Shown: positions 8,796-17,241, counted from the stretch's first letter. The stretch: 64,000 nt of DNA from Escherichia coli (GCF_036503815.1 NZ_AP027764.1:4836001-4900000), one strand, 5' to 3'. Numbers and translations are program-made. The notes: generated by a model from the sequence alone, not told the origin.

Positions 8796-9302
8796 ATGAA
8801 CACAAAACAGTCTGTTGCTCAACTCGCCGTACCGCACCGCAAGCGCCTTTCATCCACTGTGGTGGTGGCGCTGTTACTTTGTGTAGTTGCTGGCACGGTG
8901 ATGATTAATGCCGCTGATTTTCCAGCAACTGCCATTGAAACGGATCCCGGTGCAAGTGCCTTCCCTACTTTCTATGCCTGCGCTCTGATTGTGCTCGCTG
9001 TCTTACTGGTGATACGCGATCTTTTGCTGGCAAAACCAGTCCCTTGCGCCAACGCACAGGAAAAACCGGCATTAAGGAAAACGGCAACAGGAATTGCGGC
9101 AACCGCGTTTTATATTGTGGCAATGAGCTACTGCGGTTATCTCATTACTACTCCTGTTTTCCTCATCGTCATTATGACGTTGATGGGCTACAGGCGATGG
9201 GTACTCACACCGGGTATTGCGCTGCTGTTAACGGCAATCCTCTGGTTGCTGTTTGTCGAAGCGTTACAGGTGCCATTGCCTGTCGGCACATTTTTCGAAT
9301 AA
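8796..9302 (+). CDS. Tripartite tricarboxylate transporter small membrane subunit (TctB family)
   Basis: TctB is the small, poorly conserved membrane subunit of TTT transporters. The 168-residue product has four hydrophobic stretches (about residues 22-40, 58-75, 94-112 and 118-160, the last long enough for two helices), with the ETDPGASAFPTFYA segment between the first two, typical of this family. It lies 16 bp after tctC and 12 bp before tctA. Assignment rests on topology, length, the short motif and above all on its position between clear TctC and TctA genes. Confidence 0.86.
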   Translation: MNTKQSVAQLAVPHRKRLSSTVVVALLLCVVAGTVMINAADFPATAIETDPGASAFPTFYACALIVLAVLLVIRDLLLAKPVPCANAQEKPALRKTATGIAATAFYIVAMSYCGYLITTPVFLIVIMTLMGYRRWVLTPGIALLLTAILWLLFVEALQVPLPVGTFFE

Positions 9303-9314
9303 CAGGGGCCAGCA

Positions 9315-10805
9315 ATGTTTGAAAGTGAACTTTTAACTCAGGGTTTTTCGACATTACTCAATAATCCTCAGGCGCTGCTGTTTGCCACGTTTGGAGTGAT
9401 GCTGGGTATTGTAATTGGCGCTCTGCCTGGTCTGACAGCGACCATGGGTGTGGCGATTTTGCTGCCTTTCACCTACGGCATGGAGCCTGTTTCTGGCTTG
9501 TTGATGATTTGCGGCGTCTTTTTTGGCGGCGTCTATGGCGGTTCTATCACCGCAATTTTGCTCAAAATTCCCGGAACACCCGCTGCAGCTGCCACCGCCA
9601 TTGACGGTTATGAGTTAACGAAGCAGGGAAAAGCCGGGCTGGCATTAAGTGCCGCCACGTTCTCTTCTTTTAGCGGTGGAACGCTCAGCATTATCGTATT
9701 GATGTTTCTCTCTCCGGTCCTTGCCAGTTGGGCGTTGAAATTTAGTGCCTCGGAGTCCTTCGCCCTGGCAACCTTCGGACTGAGCATTATTGCCAGTATT
9801 TCCGGTGAGTCGCTGATTAAAGGGCTGATTGCCGGGGTTGGCGGATTGCTGATCGCAACGATAGGCCTTGATCCAATGGGTGGTTTTCCACGCTTTACGG
9901 GCGGGTTTGTGGAACTGATGAATGTGCCATTTATCCCGGTGATGATTGGTCTGTTTGCTGCTTCAGAAGCATTCCGCTCTATGGAGCAAAACCAGCAAAT
10001 TCGTCAGGGGGCGAAGGTGGCTATCGGCAGTCTGTTACTGCCCTGGCAAACACTACGCCGCATCGCATTAACCATTTTGCGCTCATCAGGATTAGGAGTT
10101 TTTATCGGCATGATCCCCGGTGCGGGGGCAGATATTGCAGCTTTTGTTGCCTATAACGAAACTCGTCGTTTCAGTAAGACGCCTGAAAACTTTGGTAAGG
10201 GTGAGATTAAGGCGGTGGCCTCCTGTGAGGCAGGCGCGAATGGCTGCACCGGTGGCGCATTGTTACCTATGCTGACGTTGGGGATCCCAGGCGATGCGGT
10301 AACTGCCATCATGCTGGGCGCGTTAACGTTACAAGGGATGCAGCCAGGCCCACTGATGTTTACCGACCACGGCGATATGGTTTATACGCTGTTTGTCGGC
10401 ATGATCTTTTGTTACTTCATGCTGCTAGTTCTTGGACTGCTCTCTTTGAAAGTCATCGGTAACGTGGTGAAAATTCCCGGCAATATTCTCACACCGATGA
10501 TCCTCGCACTTTGTGTGGTCGGGACTTATGCGTTGAACAATAGCCTGTTTGATGTTGGCATTATGCTGATTGCAGGCGTGGTGGGCTATTTCATGCAAAA
10601 AGGGGGGTATCCGGCGTCACCCGTAGTGCTGGCATTGATTATGGGCCCGATGGCAGAAAGTAATTTTCGCCGTGCGCTGTCGCTTTCTGGTGGGTCACTC
10701 GACTTTCTGTATACCCGACCGATAACCCTGGCATTGCTGACACTGGCAGCCTTTACGCTACTGACGCCAATAATACGCAAAATTATGCGCTTACGGCGTC
10801 AGTAA
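9315..10805 (+). CDS. Tripartite tricarboxylate transporter large permease (TctA family)
   Basis: TctA is the multi-spanning permease of TTT systems. The 496-residue protein has about 11-12 hydrophobic segments and both family signatures: GALPGLTATMGVAILLPFTY near residue 36 and the repeat-like FIGMIPGAGADIAAFVAYNE near residue 261, which are thought to line the transport path in two inverted halves. The set TctC-TctB-TctA is complete. A strong stem-loop with a T-run follows at 10991-11018, after a BIME. Base composition is close to that of core neighbours, so the operon is not an obviously recent arrival. Confidence 0.92.
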   Translation: MFESELLTQGFSTLLNNPQALLFATFGVMLGIVIGALPGLTATMGVAILLPFTYGMEPVSGLLMICGVFFGGVYGGSITAILLKIPGTPAAAATAIDGYELTKQGKAGLALSAATFSSFSGGTLSIIVLMFLSPVLASWALKFSASESFALATFGLSIIASISGESLIKGLIAGVGGLLIATIGLDPMGGFPRFTGGFVELMNVPFIPVMIGLFAASEAFRSMEQNQQIRQGAKVAIGSLLLPWQTLRRIALTILRSSGLGVFIGMIPGAGADIAAFVAYNETRRFSKTPENFGKGEIKAVASCEAGANGCTGGALLPMLTLGIPGDAVTAIMLGALTLQGMQPGPLMFTDHGDMVYTLFVGMIFCYFMLLVLGLLSLKVIGNVVKIPGNILTPMILALCVVGTYALNNSLFDVGIMLIAGVVGYFMQKGGYPASPVVLALIMGPMAESNFRRALSLSGGSLDFLYTRPITLALLTLAAFTLLTPIIRKIMRLRRQ

Positions 10806-10858
10806 TTGATATCGCTCCCCGACGTTGGGGAGTATGAGACTGATGACAAACGCTAAAT

Positions 10859-10958
10859 TGCCTGATGCGCTGCGCTTATCAGGCCTACCACAGAAATGCA
10901 ATATATTGAATTTGCATGCTTTTGTAGGCCGGATAAGGCGATCACGCCGCATCCGGCA
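10859..10958. repeat. BIME: two REP units in opposite orientation
   Basis: One degenerate REP (TGCCTGATGCGCTGCGCTTA..., 10859-10888) and one good REP in the other orientation (GTAGGCCGGATAAGGCG...CATCCGGCA, 10924-10958), with the usual A+T-rich linker containing TGCAATATATTGAATTTGCA. Just before it, at 10815-10832, CTCCCC-GACGTT-GGGGAG forms a hairpin after the tctA stop but lacks a T-run. Confidence 0.85.
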
Positions 10959-10990
10959 TGAACAAAGCACACGTTAACAACAATCGGAAT

Positions 10991-11018
10991 GCTCCCCTAA
11001 GCCAGGGAGCGTTTTTTT
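10991..11018 (+). terminator. Rho-independent terminator of the IclR-TctA operon
   Basis: GCTCCC and GGGAGC pair around an 8-base loop (10991-11010) and are followed by seven T residues on the plus strand (11012-11018). It overlaps the last codons of udp, which comes from the opposite side; on the minus strand there is no T-run, so it seems to serve the plus-strand operon. Confidence 0.75.
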
Positions 11019-11781
11019 ATTTCAGCAGACGACGCGCCGCTTCCACCACGATTTTCACCGCATGGCTTTCGGTTTGTTTCATCGTCTCAGCATTCGGGAT
11101 CTCTTGCTGGGTACGATTGACGATAACGCCCGCCACCATACCCGCACGCAGGCCCTGGCTTGCACACATGGTCAGCAGGGTTGCAGATTCCATTTCATAG
11201 TTCATTACGCCCATCGCCTGCCACTCTTCCATCGAACCTTTAAAGTGGCGCACAACACGACCAGAGTAAGTGTCGTAGCGTTCCTGGCCTGGGTAGAAGG
11301 TGTCGGAAGAAGCCGTCACGCCAACGTGAGTGGTTGCACCAATTGACTTCGCCGCTTCAACCAGCGCGGTCGTACATTCGAAATCAGCCACAGCCGGGAA
11401 CTCCAGCGGAGCGAAGTGCAGGCTCGCGCCATCCAGACGAACAGACGCAGTGGTCACCAGCACATCGCCGACATTGATATGCGGCTGAATTGCGCCCGTA
11501 GTACCAATACGCAGGAAAGTACGGATACCCAGCTGTGCCAGCTCTTCAACAGCAATAGAGGTGGAAGGACCACCGATACCAGTAGAACAAACAATGATAG
11601 GTTTACCATCCAGCTCAGCACGCCAGGTGGTGAATTCGCGGTGAGATGCCAGCTTAACTGGCTTTTCCATCAGCGTTGCAATTTTTTCCACGCGATCCGG
11701 GTCGCCAGGAACGATGGCAAGCGTAGCCCCTTGTAAATCGTTTTTAGTGAGGCCGAGATGAAAAACATCAGACTTGGACAT
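11017..11781 (-). CDS. udp: Uridine phosphorylase
   Basis: Udp splits uridine reversibly into uracil and ribose 1-phosphate in the cytoplasm. The 254-residue protein is nearly identical to the K-12 enzyme from memory: phosphate-binding GDPDRV near residue 26, RIGTTGAIQ near 91-99 and the nucleoside-site segment MNYEMESATLLTM near 194-206. The ATG at 11781 is preferred to one 2 codons upstream because it gives MSKSDVFHLGL, the established N-terminus. The promoter region contains a perfect CRP site (11907-11922), in line with known CRP/CytR control of this gene. Confidence 0.97.
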   Translation of the reverse strand: MSKSDVFHLGLTKNDLQGATLAIVPGDPDRVEKIATLMEKPVKLASHREFTTWRAELDGKPIIVCSTGIGGPSTSIAVEELAQLGIRTFLRIGTTGAIQPHINVGDVLVTTASVRLDGASLHFAPLEFPAVADFECTTALVEAAKSIGATTHVGVTASSDTFYPGQERYDTYSGRVVRHFKGSMEEWQAMGVMNYEMESATLLTMCASQGLRAGMVAGVIVNRTQQEIPNAETMKQTESHAVKIVVEAARRLLK

Positions 11782-11906
11782 AAACAACTCCTCTGTGAAT
11801 CGGTTTAGTCAGAAGAAGCAAAAAGACACTTTACCGAAGGGTTTAACATTTTTTCGTGACACTCATCACCTTGATGCAAATGCGTTGCATAAATTTACCC
11901 AGCAAG

Positions 11907-11922
11907 AGTGATGCGAATCACA
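11907..11922 (-). promoter_or_regulatory. CRP binding site upstream of udp
   Basis: On the minus strand the sequence reads TGTGATTCGCATCACT, the CRP consensus TGTGA-N6-TCA(C/T). It lies about 126 bp upstream of the udp ATG. The interval towards the gene has TGATGCAAATGCGTTGCAT, resembling paired CytR half sites; udp is a known member of the CytR/CRP regulon. Confidence 0.75.
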
Positions 11923-12042
11923 TAAATCACTCTTCATTCTGCATGACTGCATAAAAGATGAGCCGATTCAGGCAATGTGATTTGTTGCATGCTGACTATA
12001 GTTAACATTGCGCAACATTTTTATAAGGGTACGGAGAATACC

Positions 12043-12855
12043 ATGGCAACAACACAACAATCTGGATTTGCACCTGCTACATCACCTCTCGCTTCGACCA
12101 TCGTTCAGACCCCGGATGACGCGATTGTAGCAGGCATCACCTCTATCCCTTCACAAGGGGATAACATGCCTGCTTACCATGCCAGACCAAAGCAGAGCGA
12201 TGGCCTACTACCAGTGGTCATTGTAGTGCAGGAAATTTTTGGCGTGCATGAACATATCCGCGATATTTGTCGCCGTCTGGCACTGGAGGGGTATCTGGCT
12301 ATCGCACCTGAACTTTACTTCCGCGAAGGCGATCCGAATGATTTTGCCGATATCCCTACGCTGCTTAGCGGTCTGGTAGCAAAAGTGCCTGACTCGCAGG
12401 TGCTGGCCGATCTCGATCATGTCGCCAGTTGGGCGTCACGCAACGGCGGCGATGTTCATCGCTTAATGATCACCGGATTTTGCTGGGGTGGGCGCATCAC
12501 CTGGCTGTATGCTGCGCATAACCCGCAACTGAAAGCGGCGGTGGCATGGTACGGCAAACTGACAGGCGATAAGTCGCTGAATTCACCGAAACAACCTGTT
12601 GATATCGCAACCGATCTTAACGCGCCGGTTCTCGGCTTATATGGTGGTCAGGATAACAGCATTCCGCAGGAGAGCGTTGAAACCATGCGCCAGGCGCTGC
12701 GGGCTGCTAATGCGAAAGCAGAGATTATCGTCTACCCGGATGCCGGGCATGCATTCAACGCCGATTATCGCCCGAGCTATCATGCCGAATCTGCGAAAGA
12801 TGGCTGGCAGCGAATGCTGGAGTGGTTTAAGCGGTATGGTGGGAAACGGAATTAG
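12043..12855 (+). CDS. dlhH: Dienelactone hydrolase family protein (YsgA)
   Basis: An alpha/beta hydrolase of the dienelactone hydrolase family; the natural substrate in E. coli is not established. The 270-residue reading has the nucleophile Cys in GFCWGG (about C147), Asp in YGGQDNSIP (about D204) and His in DAGHAFN (about H236), i.e. a complete catalytic triad. The ATG at 12043 is preceded by GGAG at good spacing; the open frame extends 22 codons further upstream without support. It diverges from udp, and the two share the CRP-site region. In K-12 I remember this gene as next to metE; here an A+T-rich insert separates them. Confidence 0.93.
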   Translation: MATTQQSGFAPATSPLASTIVQTPDDAIVAGITSIPSQGDNMPAYHARPKQSDGLLPVVIVVQEIFGVHEHIRDICRRLALEGYLAIAPELYFREGDPNDFADIPTLLSGLVAKVPDSQVLADLDHVASWASRNGGDVHRLMITGFCWGGRITWLYAAHNPQLKAAVAWYGKLTGDKSLNSPKQPVDIATDLNAPVLGLYGGQDNSIPQESVETMRQALRAANAKAEIIVYPDAGHAFNADYRPSYHAESAKDGWQRMLEWFKRYGGKRN

Positions 12856-13246
12856 TTTCCTCTTAGTCTATATTTGAGATGGTGAGTGAACGAATGCGTT
12901 TTGCTGCCATCTCTGTCCCCCAAAAAATAATCAGTATGAATTGATTGGAGAGCACGACTCCGCTATTTGACCTTAAGAAAGTCGGCAAGTCATAGTCATA
13001 AATGAGTCTCTTCACTGGCAGACACCTTAAAGATTTACCATCAACTCCCATTCTCAAACAAACATTAATTATTATCAACACATTCACATTAATTATAAAT
13101 TATCTCAGAGCTTCCTGATAAAAAGATATTAAAGTGAAACATTTTGTTTTTCACATTTTAGTTCATCCCTTTTAGGCGTAAATAAAGGTAAAAAATAACA
13201 ATACTATTTTTCTTTCAAAAAAGAATTAACAAAAGGTTTTTCAAGG
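12856..13246. other. A+T-rich intergenic stretch with no convincing gene
   Basis: 391 bp between dlhH and the hcp-like gene. A minus-strand reading at 12863-13087 (74 codons) shows no recognisable domain or ribosome site. The A+T content rises sharply from about 13,050, and the section 13,130-13,240 has long A and T runs that could hold the promoter of the hcp-like gene. An AAGGATG sequence directly precedes that gene's start. It may be the left edge of inserted DNA. Confidence 0.5.
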
Positions 13247-14395
13247 ATGAGTGATATTATTTACCTGACCATAACCGGAGAACAACACGGATGTATTTCC
13301 TCTCGTTGTGGAACGAGCACATCAATAGGTAATCGCTGGCAGATTGGTCATGAAGATGAAATCTTCGCGTTCTCGCTCTCTAATAGTATTACGAATACAG
13401 GAAAAGGGTCACATTTGCATGGCCTTAGTTTCTGTAAGTTGATTGACAAAAGCTCCCCGTTACTTATTAACGCTATTAACAATAACGAGCAGTTGTTCAT
13501 GGAGTTTGACTTCTATCGGATCAATAGATTTGGTCGATGGGAGAAATATTACAACATTCAACTCCGCGGCGCGCTCTTATCAGCAATCAATCACCTGTTT
13601 ACGGAGAACAATCTGGATACAGAAACCATCACTGTCAGTTATGAATATATACTCTCCAGGCATCTGATTGCTAATACTGAATTTAGTTATTTGGCATTTC
13701 CCGATAACTACAATCGTCTGTTTATACCACGGCCAAAAACTAAAGATGATAATGGCCTCAAAACACTCAATAGTAAAGCTGTTGGCAGACTGCTTGCTGC
13801 TGGCGGCATATACAATGGGAATATCGAAGGATTCAGGGAAACAGCAAACAAGTTGGGGGGAGATGCATCTGCTGGTTACGATCAAGTTATGGATAACAAA
13901 GGGTTACTCATCGCTGGTGCTTCAATAGTTGCTGGAGCAGTTCTGGGGAGAATGAGACTCCCTGATTTGGAATCACTTGAGCATTTCGGAGCCAGAGGAG
14001 CAGTATCAGGAAGACCATTTAATCCCGACCTTGCCGGTGGTCCAATAGAAAATCTGACGACAGATGGCGTAACAATCAACAGGGAAGGTATCGCTATTGT
14101 TGAAAAACACATAGCCAGATTTGGTCATGACCCTGTAAATGAAGTGATGATCAATAGACTGAAAGACATTGAGAAAGGAAAAATCCCCCCAGAACAAGTA
14201 GATCTTAACTTCTATACTCATGAATGTCGGGAATATCAGCGTTACTGTAATCTTGGTTGGGAAACAGGACAACCTGATGGTGACGCAGGCTATGCACTCT
14301 GGAATCATACGCATACTGCTACTCTAGAAGATTATAAACTTAAGGGAGAACTTAATGACTTATACCACCAGGACGCACTTGACTATGATAACTGA
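13247..14395 (+). CDS. Hcp-type VI secretion protein with C-terminal toxin-like extension
   Basis: The 382-residue protein joins two parts. Residues 1 to about 155 are an Hcp domain: MSDIIYLTITGEQHGCIS, then IGNRWQIGHEDEIFAFSLS and DKSSPLLINAINNNE, all typical of enterobacterial Hcp tube proteins. A linker (about 165-250) includes LGGDASAGYDQV and a hydrophobic, glycine/alanine-rich stretch (GLLIAGASIVAGAVLG) of the kind seen before effector domains. The last 130 residues (from about ENLTTDGVTINREG) look like a C-terminal toxin module shared, from memory, with Rhs and CdiA polymorphic toxins (FGHDPVNEVMINRL, FYTHECREYQRY, NHTHTATLEDYKL); I cannot name its activity. No T6SS structural gene is present in the window. 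A small gene overlaps its end. Confidence 0.82.
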   Translation: MSDIIYLTITGEQHGCISSRCGTSTSIGNRWQIGHEDEIFAFSLSNSITNTGKGSHLHGLSFCKLIDKSSPLLINAINNNEQLFMEFDFYRINRFGRWEKYYNIQLRGALLSAINHLFTENNLDTETITVSYEYILSRHLIANTEFSYLAFPDNYNRLFIPRPKTKDDNGLKTLNSKAVGRLLAAGGIYNGNIEGFRETANKLGGDASAGYDQVMDNKGLLIAGASIVAGAVLGRMRLPDLESLEHFGARGAVSGRPFNPDLAGGPIENLTTDGVTINREGIAIVEKHIARFGHDPVNEVMINRLKDIEKGKIPPEQVDLNFYTHECREYQRYCNLGWETGQPDGDAGYALWNHTHTATLEDYKLKGELNDLYHQDALDYDN

Positions 14396-14630
14396 AACTG
14401 AAATTAACGTACTGAAAGTTATGGCTGAGAAAGATATAAACTGGAACTGGATGAATCTCGATCGCACACTATCTATAAGGCAAATTCCAGGATTCGGTAA
14501 TGTTGTTAACATTGTTAACAAATTAGCTAACGAGGGTTTGGTTATTATTGAGGATAGCGGACATAAGTCTATGCCTCACTACCACGTTACTGAAAAGGGA
14601 TACAATCTCGTGAAAAGTGAGAATAAATAA
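14385..14630 (+). CDS. Small hypothetical protein, candidate immunity protein of the Hcp-linked toxin
   Basis: 81 residues from the ATG at 14385 (MITETEINVLKVMAEKD), which has AGGA 12 bases upstream and overlaps the toxin gene by 11 bp. An alternative ATG at 14355 adds 10 residues and has a better-spaced GGGAGA; the protein could start at either. The sequence looks like a small helical winged-helix-like fold (INVLKVMAE, VVNIVNKLANEGLVII, YHVTEKGYNLV). Position directly behind a toxin-like domain, in the same direction and with overlap, is the usual arrangement for an immunity gene, so I infer that role. A winged-helix resemblance would also allow a regulatory role. Composition is A+T rich like the toxin gene. 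Confidence 0.7.
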   Translation: MITETEINVLKVMAEKDINWNWMNLDRTLSIRQIPGFGNVVNIVNKLANEGLVIIEDSGHKSMPHYHVTEKGYNLVKSENK

Positions 14631-14724
14631 CGTAGCGTTGATTACTGAACAAATCGCTCAGGATTATATTTTGCGAAAAAAATGATTCGGTTATTTCTGT
14701 GTCTGAACGGCCGCAGATAGCAAA

Positions 14725-14748
14725 ATGGCTTCCGGTGATGGAAGCCAT
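14725..14748 (-). terminator. Stem-loop, probable metE terminator
   Basis: ATGGCTTCC and GGAAGCCAT pair over 9 bp around a 6-base loop. On the minus strand the stem is followed by TTTTGC, a short T-run, so it probably ends metE transcription; the plus strand has no T-run. Confidence 0.5.
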
Positions 14749-14777
14749 CAGATTATTGGCAAAGTGCGTGTTGTTCA

Positions 14778-14867
14778 TGCCGGATGCGGCGTGAACGCCT
14801 TATCTGGCCAACTAAATCTTGAAAATTCAATAAATTGAAGAAATTATGTAGGCCTGGTATCAGGCAG
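14778..14867. repeat. BIME: one REP unit and a degenerate partner
   Basis: TGCCGGATGCGGCGTGAACG... (14778-14810) is a good REP; a shortened, diverged unit (GTAGGCCTGGTATCAGGCA) lies at 14848-14866. It sits between the end of metE and the Hcp/toxin insert. Confidence 0.8.
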
Positions 14868-14916
14868 TTTCGCCTCTTTCATCGTACTGCAATTTACAGT
14901 GACTCGTTAATACTCA

Positions 14917-17178
14917 TCATCCCCGACGCAAATTCTGCGCCGCCTGCACCATGTTCGCCAGTGCCGCGCGGGTTTCTGGCCAGCCGCGCGTTTTCAGACC
15001 ACAGTCCGGGTTGACCCACAGACGCTCTGCCGGAATGCGTTTTGCCGCTTTCTTCAGCAGGGACTCAATCCATTCCACGCTCGGTACGTTTGGCGAGTGA
15101 ATGTCATAGACGCCAGGACCGATTTCATTTGGATAATCAAACTCTTCAAACGACTCCAGCAACTCCATGTCGGAACGCGAGGTTTCGATTGTGATGACGT
15201 CAGCATCCAGCGCCGCAATCGAATCCATGATGTCGTTGAACTCGCAGTAACACATGTGAGTGTGGATTTGCGTGTCATCTTTCGCTACGGCAGCGTTGAT
15301 ACGGAAAGCCTCCACGCCCCACTGGAGATAGGCATCCCAGTCGCTGCGACGCAGCGGTAAACCTTCGCGCAATGCCGGTTCGTCAATCTGAATGATGCCA
15401 ATTCCAGCCGCTTCCAGATCGGCCACTTCATCACGAAGCGCCAGCGCAATTTGTTTGGCGATGGTTTCACGGCTGACATCTTCACGCGGGAACGACCAGC
15501 AGAGAATGGTCACCGGGCCAGTCAGCATCCCTTTCACCGGTTTGTCGGTCAGCGATTGCGCATACTTCGCCCACTCCACAGTAATCGGTGCCGGGCGGCT
15601 AACGTCACCAATAACAATCGGTGGCTTCACGCAACGGGAACCATAGCTCTGTACCCAACCGTTTTGCGTAAAGACAAACCCGTCGAGGTGCTCGCCAAAG
15701 TATTCCACCATGTCATTACGCTCGGCCTCACCATGCACCAGCACATCCAGACCCAGACGTTCCTGCTCAACAATGGCCTGCTTGATATGTTCTGCAATGC
15801 CCGTGCGGTAGTTGTTGGCGTCGAGATTACCCTTTTTGAAATCCAGACGCAGGGTACGGATTTCTGTGGTTTGCGGGAAAGAGCCAATCGTGGTGGTCGG
15901 CCAGGCTGGCAGTTTAAAACGCGCACGCTGGGCTTCAGCACGCACTTCATAAACGTTCGCACGCTGGCTGTCCTGGGCTGTGATCGCTGCCAGACGTTTT
16001 TCTACCGCCGGATTATGGACGCGGGTTGAGTGACGACGCGCCTGAATCGGAGCGCTCCACTCTGCCAGAGCTGCCGTGTCACCACTGTTCAGCGCATCGC
16101 GCAGCAATGCCAGTTCATGGCATTTTTGCAGGGCGAAGGCAAACCAGCTTTTCACTTCTGCATCAAGACGCGTTTCCACGCTCAGGTCGATAGGGCTGTG
16201 CAGCAATGAGCAGGAAGATGCCACCCACAAATCACGTTTGCCGACAATGTCCTTAATTTGCGCATATTTCTCGGTAAGATCGGCGCGCCAGACGTTACGA
16301 CCATTGATAAGACCCGCAGACAGCAGCCAGTCAGAAGGCAGACGCTTGTGCAGTTCAGCAACGTCATCTTTACCATGTACGAGATCGACATGCAGCCCCT
16401 GAACAGGCAGCGCAGTAATGGTGTCGAGGTTTGGCGTTACGCCTTCAAAATAGGTGGTCAGCAGCAGTTTCACCTGGCCCTGGAGCGCGTCGTAAGCGGG
16501 TTTATAGGCGTCCAGCCACGCCTGCGGCAGTTCCAGCACCAGTGCGGGTTCGTCGATCTGTACCCACTCAATGCCACGTTTTGCCAGTTCTGCCAACACT
16601 TGCTGATAAACCGGCAGAATGTCGTTTAGCAGGCTCAGGCGATCAAACTGTTCACCTTTCACTTTACCCAGCCACAGGTAGGTAACCGGTCCCAGCAGCA
16701 CGGGCTTGACCTTGTGGCCCAGCGCCAGCGCCTCGTCCACTTCCTCCAGCAGCTGCGTCCAGGTCAGTTTGAACTGTTGGCCTTTAACGAACTCCGGCAC
16801 CATGTAGTGATAGTTGGTGTTAAACCATTTGGTCATTTCCGCTGCCGCCGCAGGTTCGCCAGTCGGCGCACGTCCACGACCAATACGGAACAGGGTGTCG
16901 ATATCTACCGAACCATCTTTGTTCTGATGACGTGGCGGAACGTTACCCAGCAGCAGACTGGTGGTCAGTACATGATCGTACCAGGCAAAATCGCCCACCG
17001 GCAGCAGGTCGATACCCGCTTGCTTTTGTTGATCCCAGTGACGAGCACGCAGTTCACGCCCTACTGCCAGCAGTTCTTCACGCGTGGTGTTCCCGGCCCA
17101 ATAACTCTCTTGCGCTTTTTTCAGCTCGCGACGCAGGCCAACGCGAGGGAAACCGAGGGTGTGATTCAATATTGTCAT
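14917..17178 (-). CDS. metE: Cobalamin-independent methionine synthase
   Basis: MetE transfers a methyl group from 5-methyltetrahydropteroyltri-glutamate to homocysteine, the last step of methionine synthesis without B12. The 753-residue protein has the usual two-barrel layout: N-terminal domain with GFPRVGLRRELKKAQESYW, and C-terminal catalytic domain with the zinc ligands in HTHMCYCEF and in NPDCGLKTRGWPE near the end. Length equals K-12. It diverges from metR, and the shared 235-bp region carries MetJ-like boxes and a large inverted repeat. A ribosome site (GAGGAAG) precedes the ATG. Confidence 0.98.
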   Translation of the reverse strand: MTILNHTLGFPRVGLRRELKKAQESYWAGNTTREELLAVGRELRARHWDQQKQAGIDLLPVGDFAWYDHVLTTSLLLGNVPPRHQNKDGSVDIDTLFRIGRGRAPTGEPAAAAEMTKWFNTNYHYMVPEFVKGQQFKLTWTQLLEEVDEALALGHKVKPVLLGPVTYLWLGKVKGEQFDRLSLLNDILPVYQQVLAELAKRGIEWVQIDEPALVLELPQAWLDAYKPAYDALQGQVKLLLTTYFEGVTPNLDTITALPVQGLHVDLVHGKDDVAELHKRLPSDWLLSAGLINGRNVWRADLTEKYAQIKDIVGKRDLWVASSCSLLHSPIDLSVETRLDAEVKSWFAFALQKCHELALLRDALNSGDTAALAEWSAPIQARRHSTRVHNPAVEKRLAAITAQDSQRANVYEVRAEAQRARFKLPAWPTTTIGSFPQTTEIRTLRLDFKKGNLDANNYRTGIAEHIKQAIVEQERLGLDVLVHGEAERNDMVEYFGEHLDGFVFTQNGWVQSYGSRCVKPPIVIGDVSRPAPITVEWAKYAQSLTDKPVKGMLTGPVTILCWSFPREDVSRETIAKQIALALRDEVADLEAAGIGIIQIDEPALREGLPLRRSDWDAYLQWGVEAFRINAAVAKDDTQIHTHMCYCEFNDIMDSIAALDADVITIETSRSDMELLESFEEFDYPNEIGPGVYDIHSPNVPSVEWIESLLKKAAKRIPAERLWVNPDCGLKTRGWPETRAALANMVQAAQNLRRG

Positions 17179-17241
17179 TTTTCTTCCTCTAATTATATGT
17201 AAATCCTATGGATTTTGAATTTAGGGAAGGCGGCAATTTTA

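Noticed and set aside
10859..10958. Short inverted repeats as a CRISPR array
   Set aside because: They are REP units in opposite orientation with a standard BIME linker; no series of equal direct repeats and spacers.
12863..13087. Minus-strand ORF of 74 codons between dlhH and the hcp-like gene
   Set aside because: No recognisable domain and no ribosome site seen; lies in a composition boundary where chance ORFs are common.
15451..16029. 192-codon plus-strand ORF inside metE
   Set aside because: Fully antisense to a conserved gene; His/Arg/Thr-rich translation looks like a shadow of metE codons.
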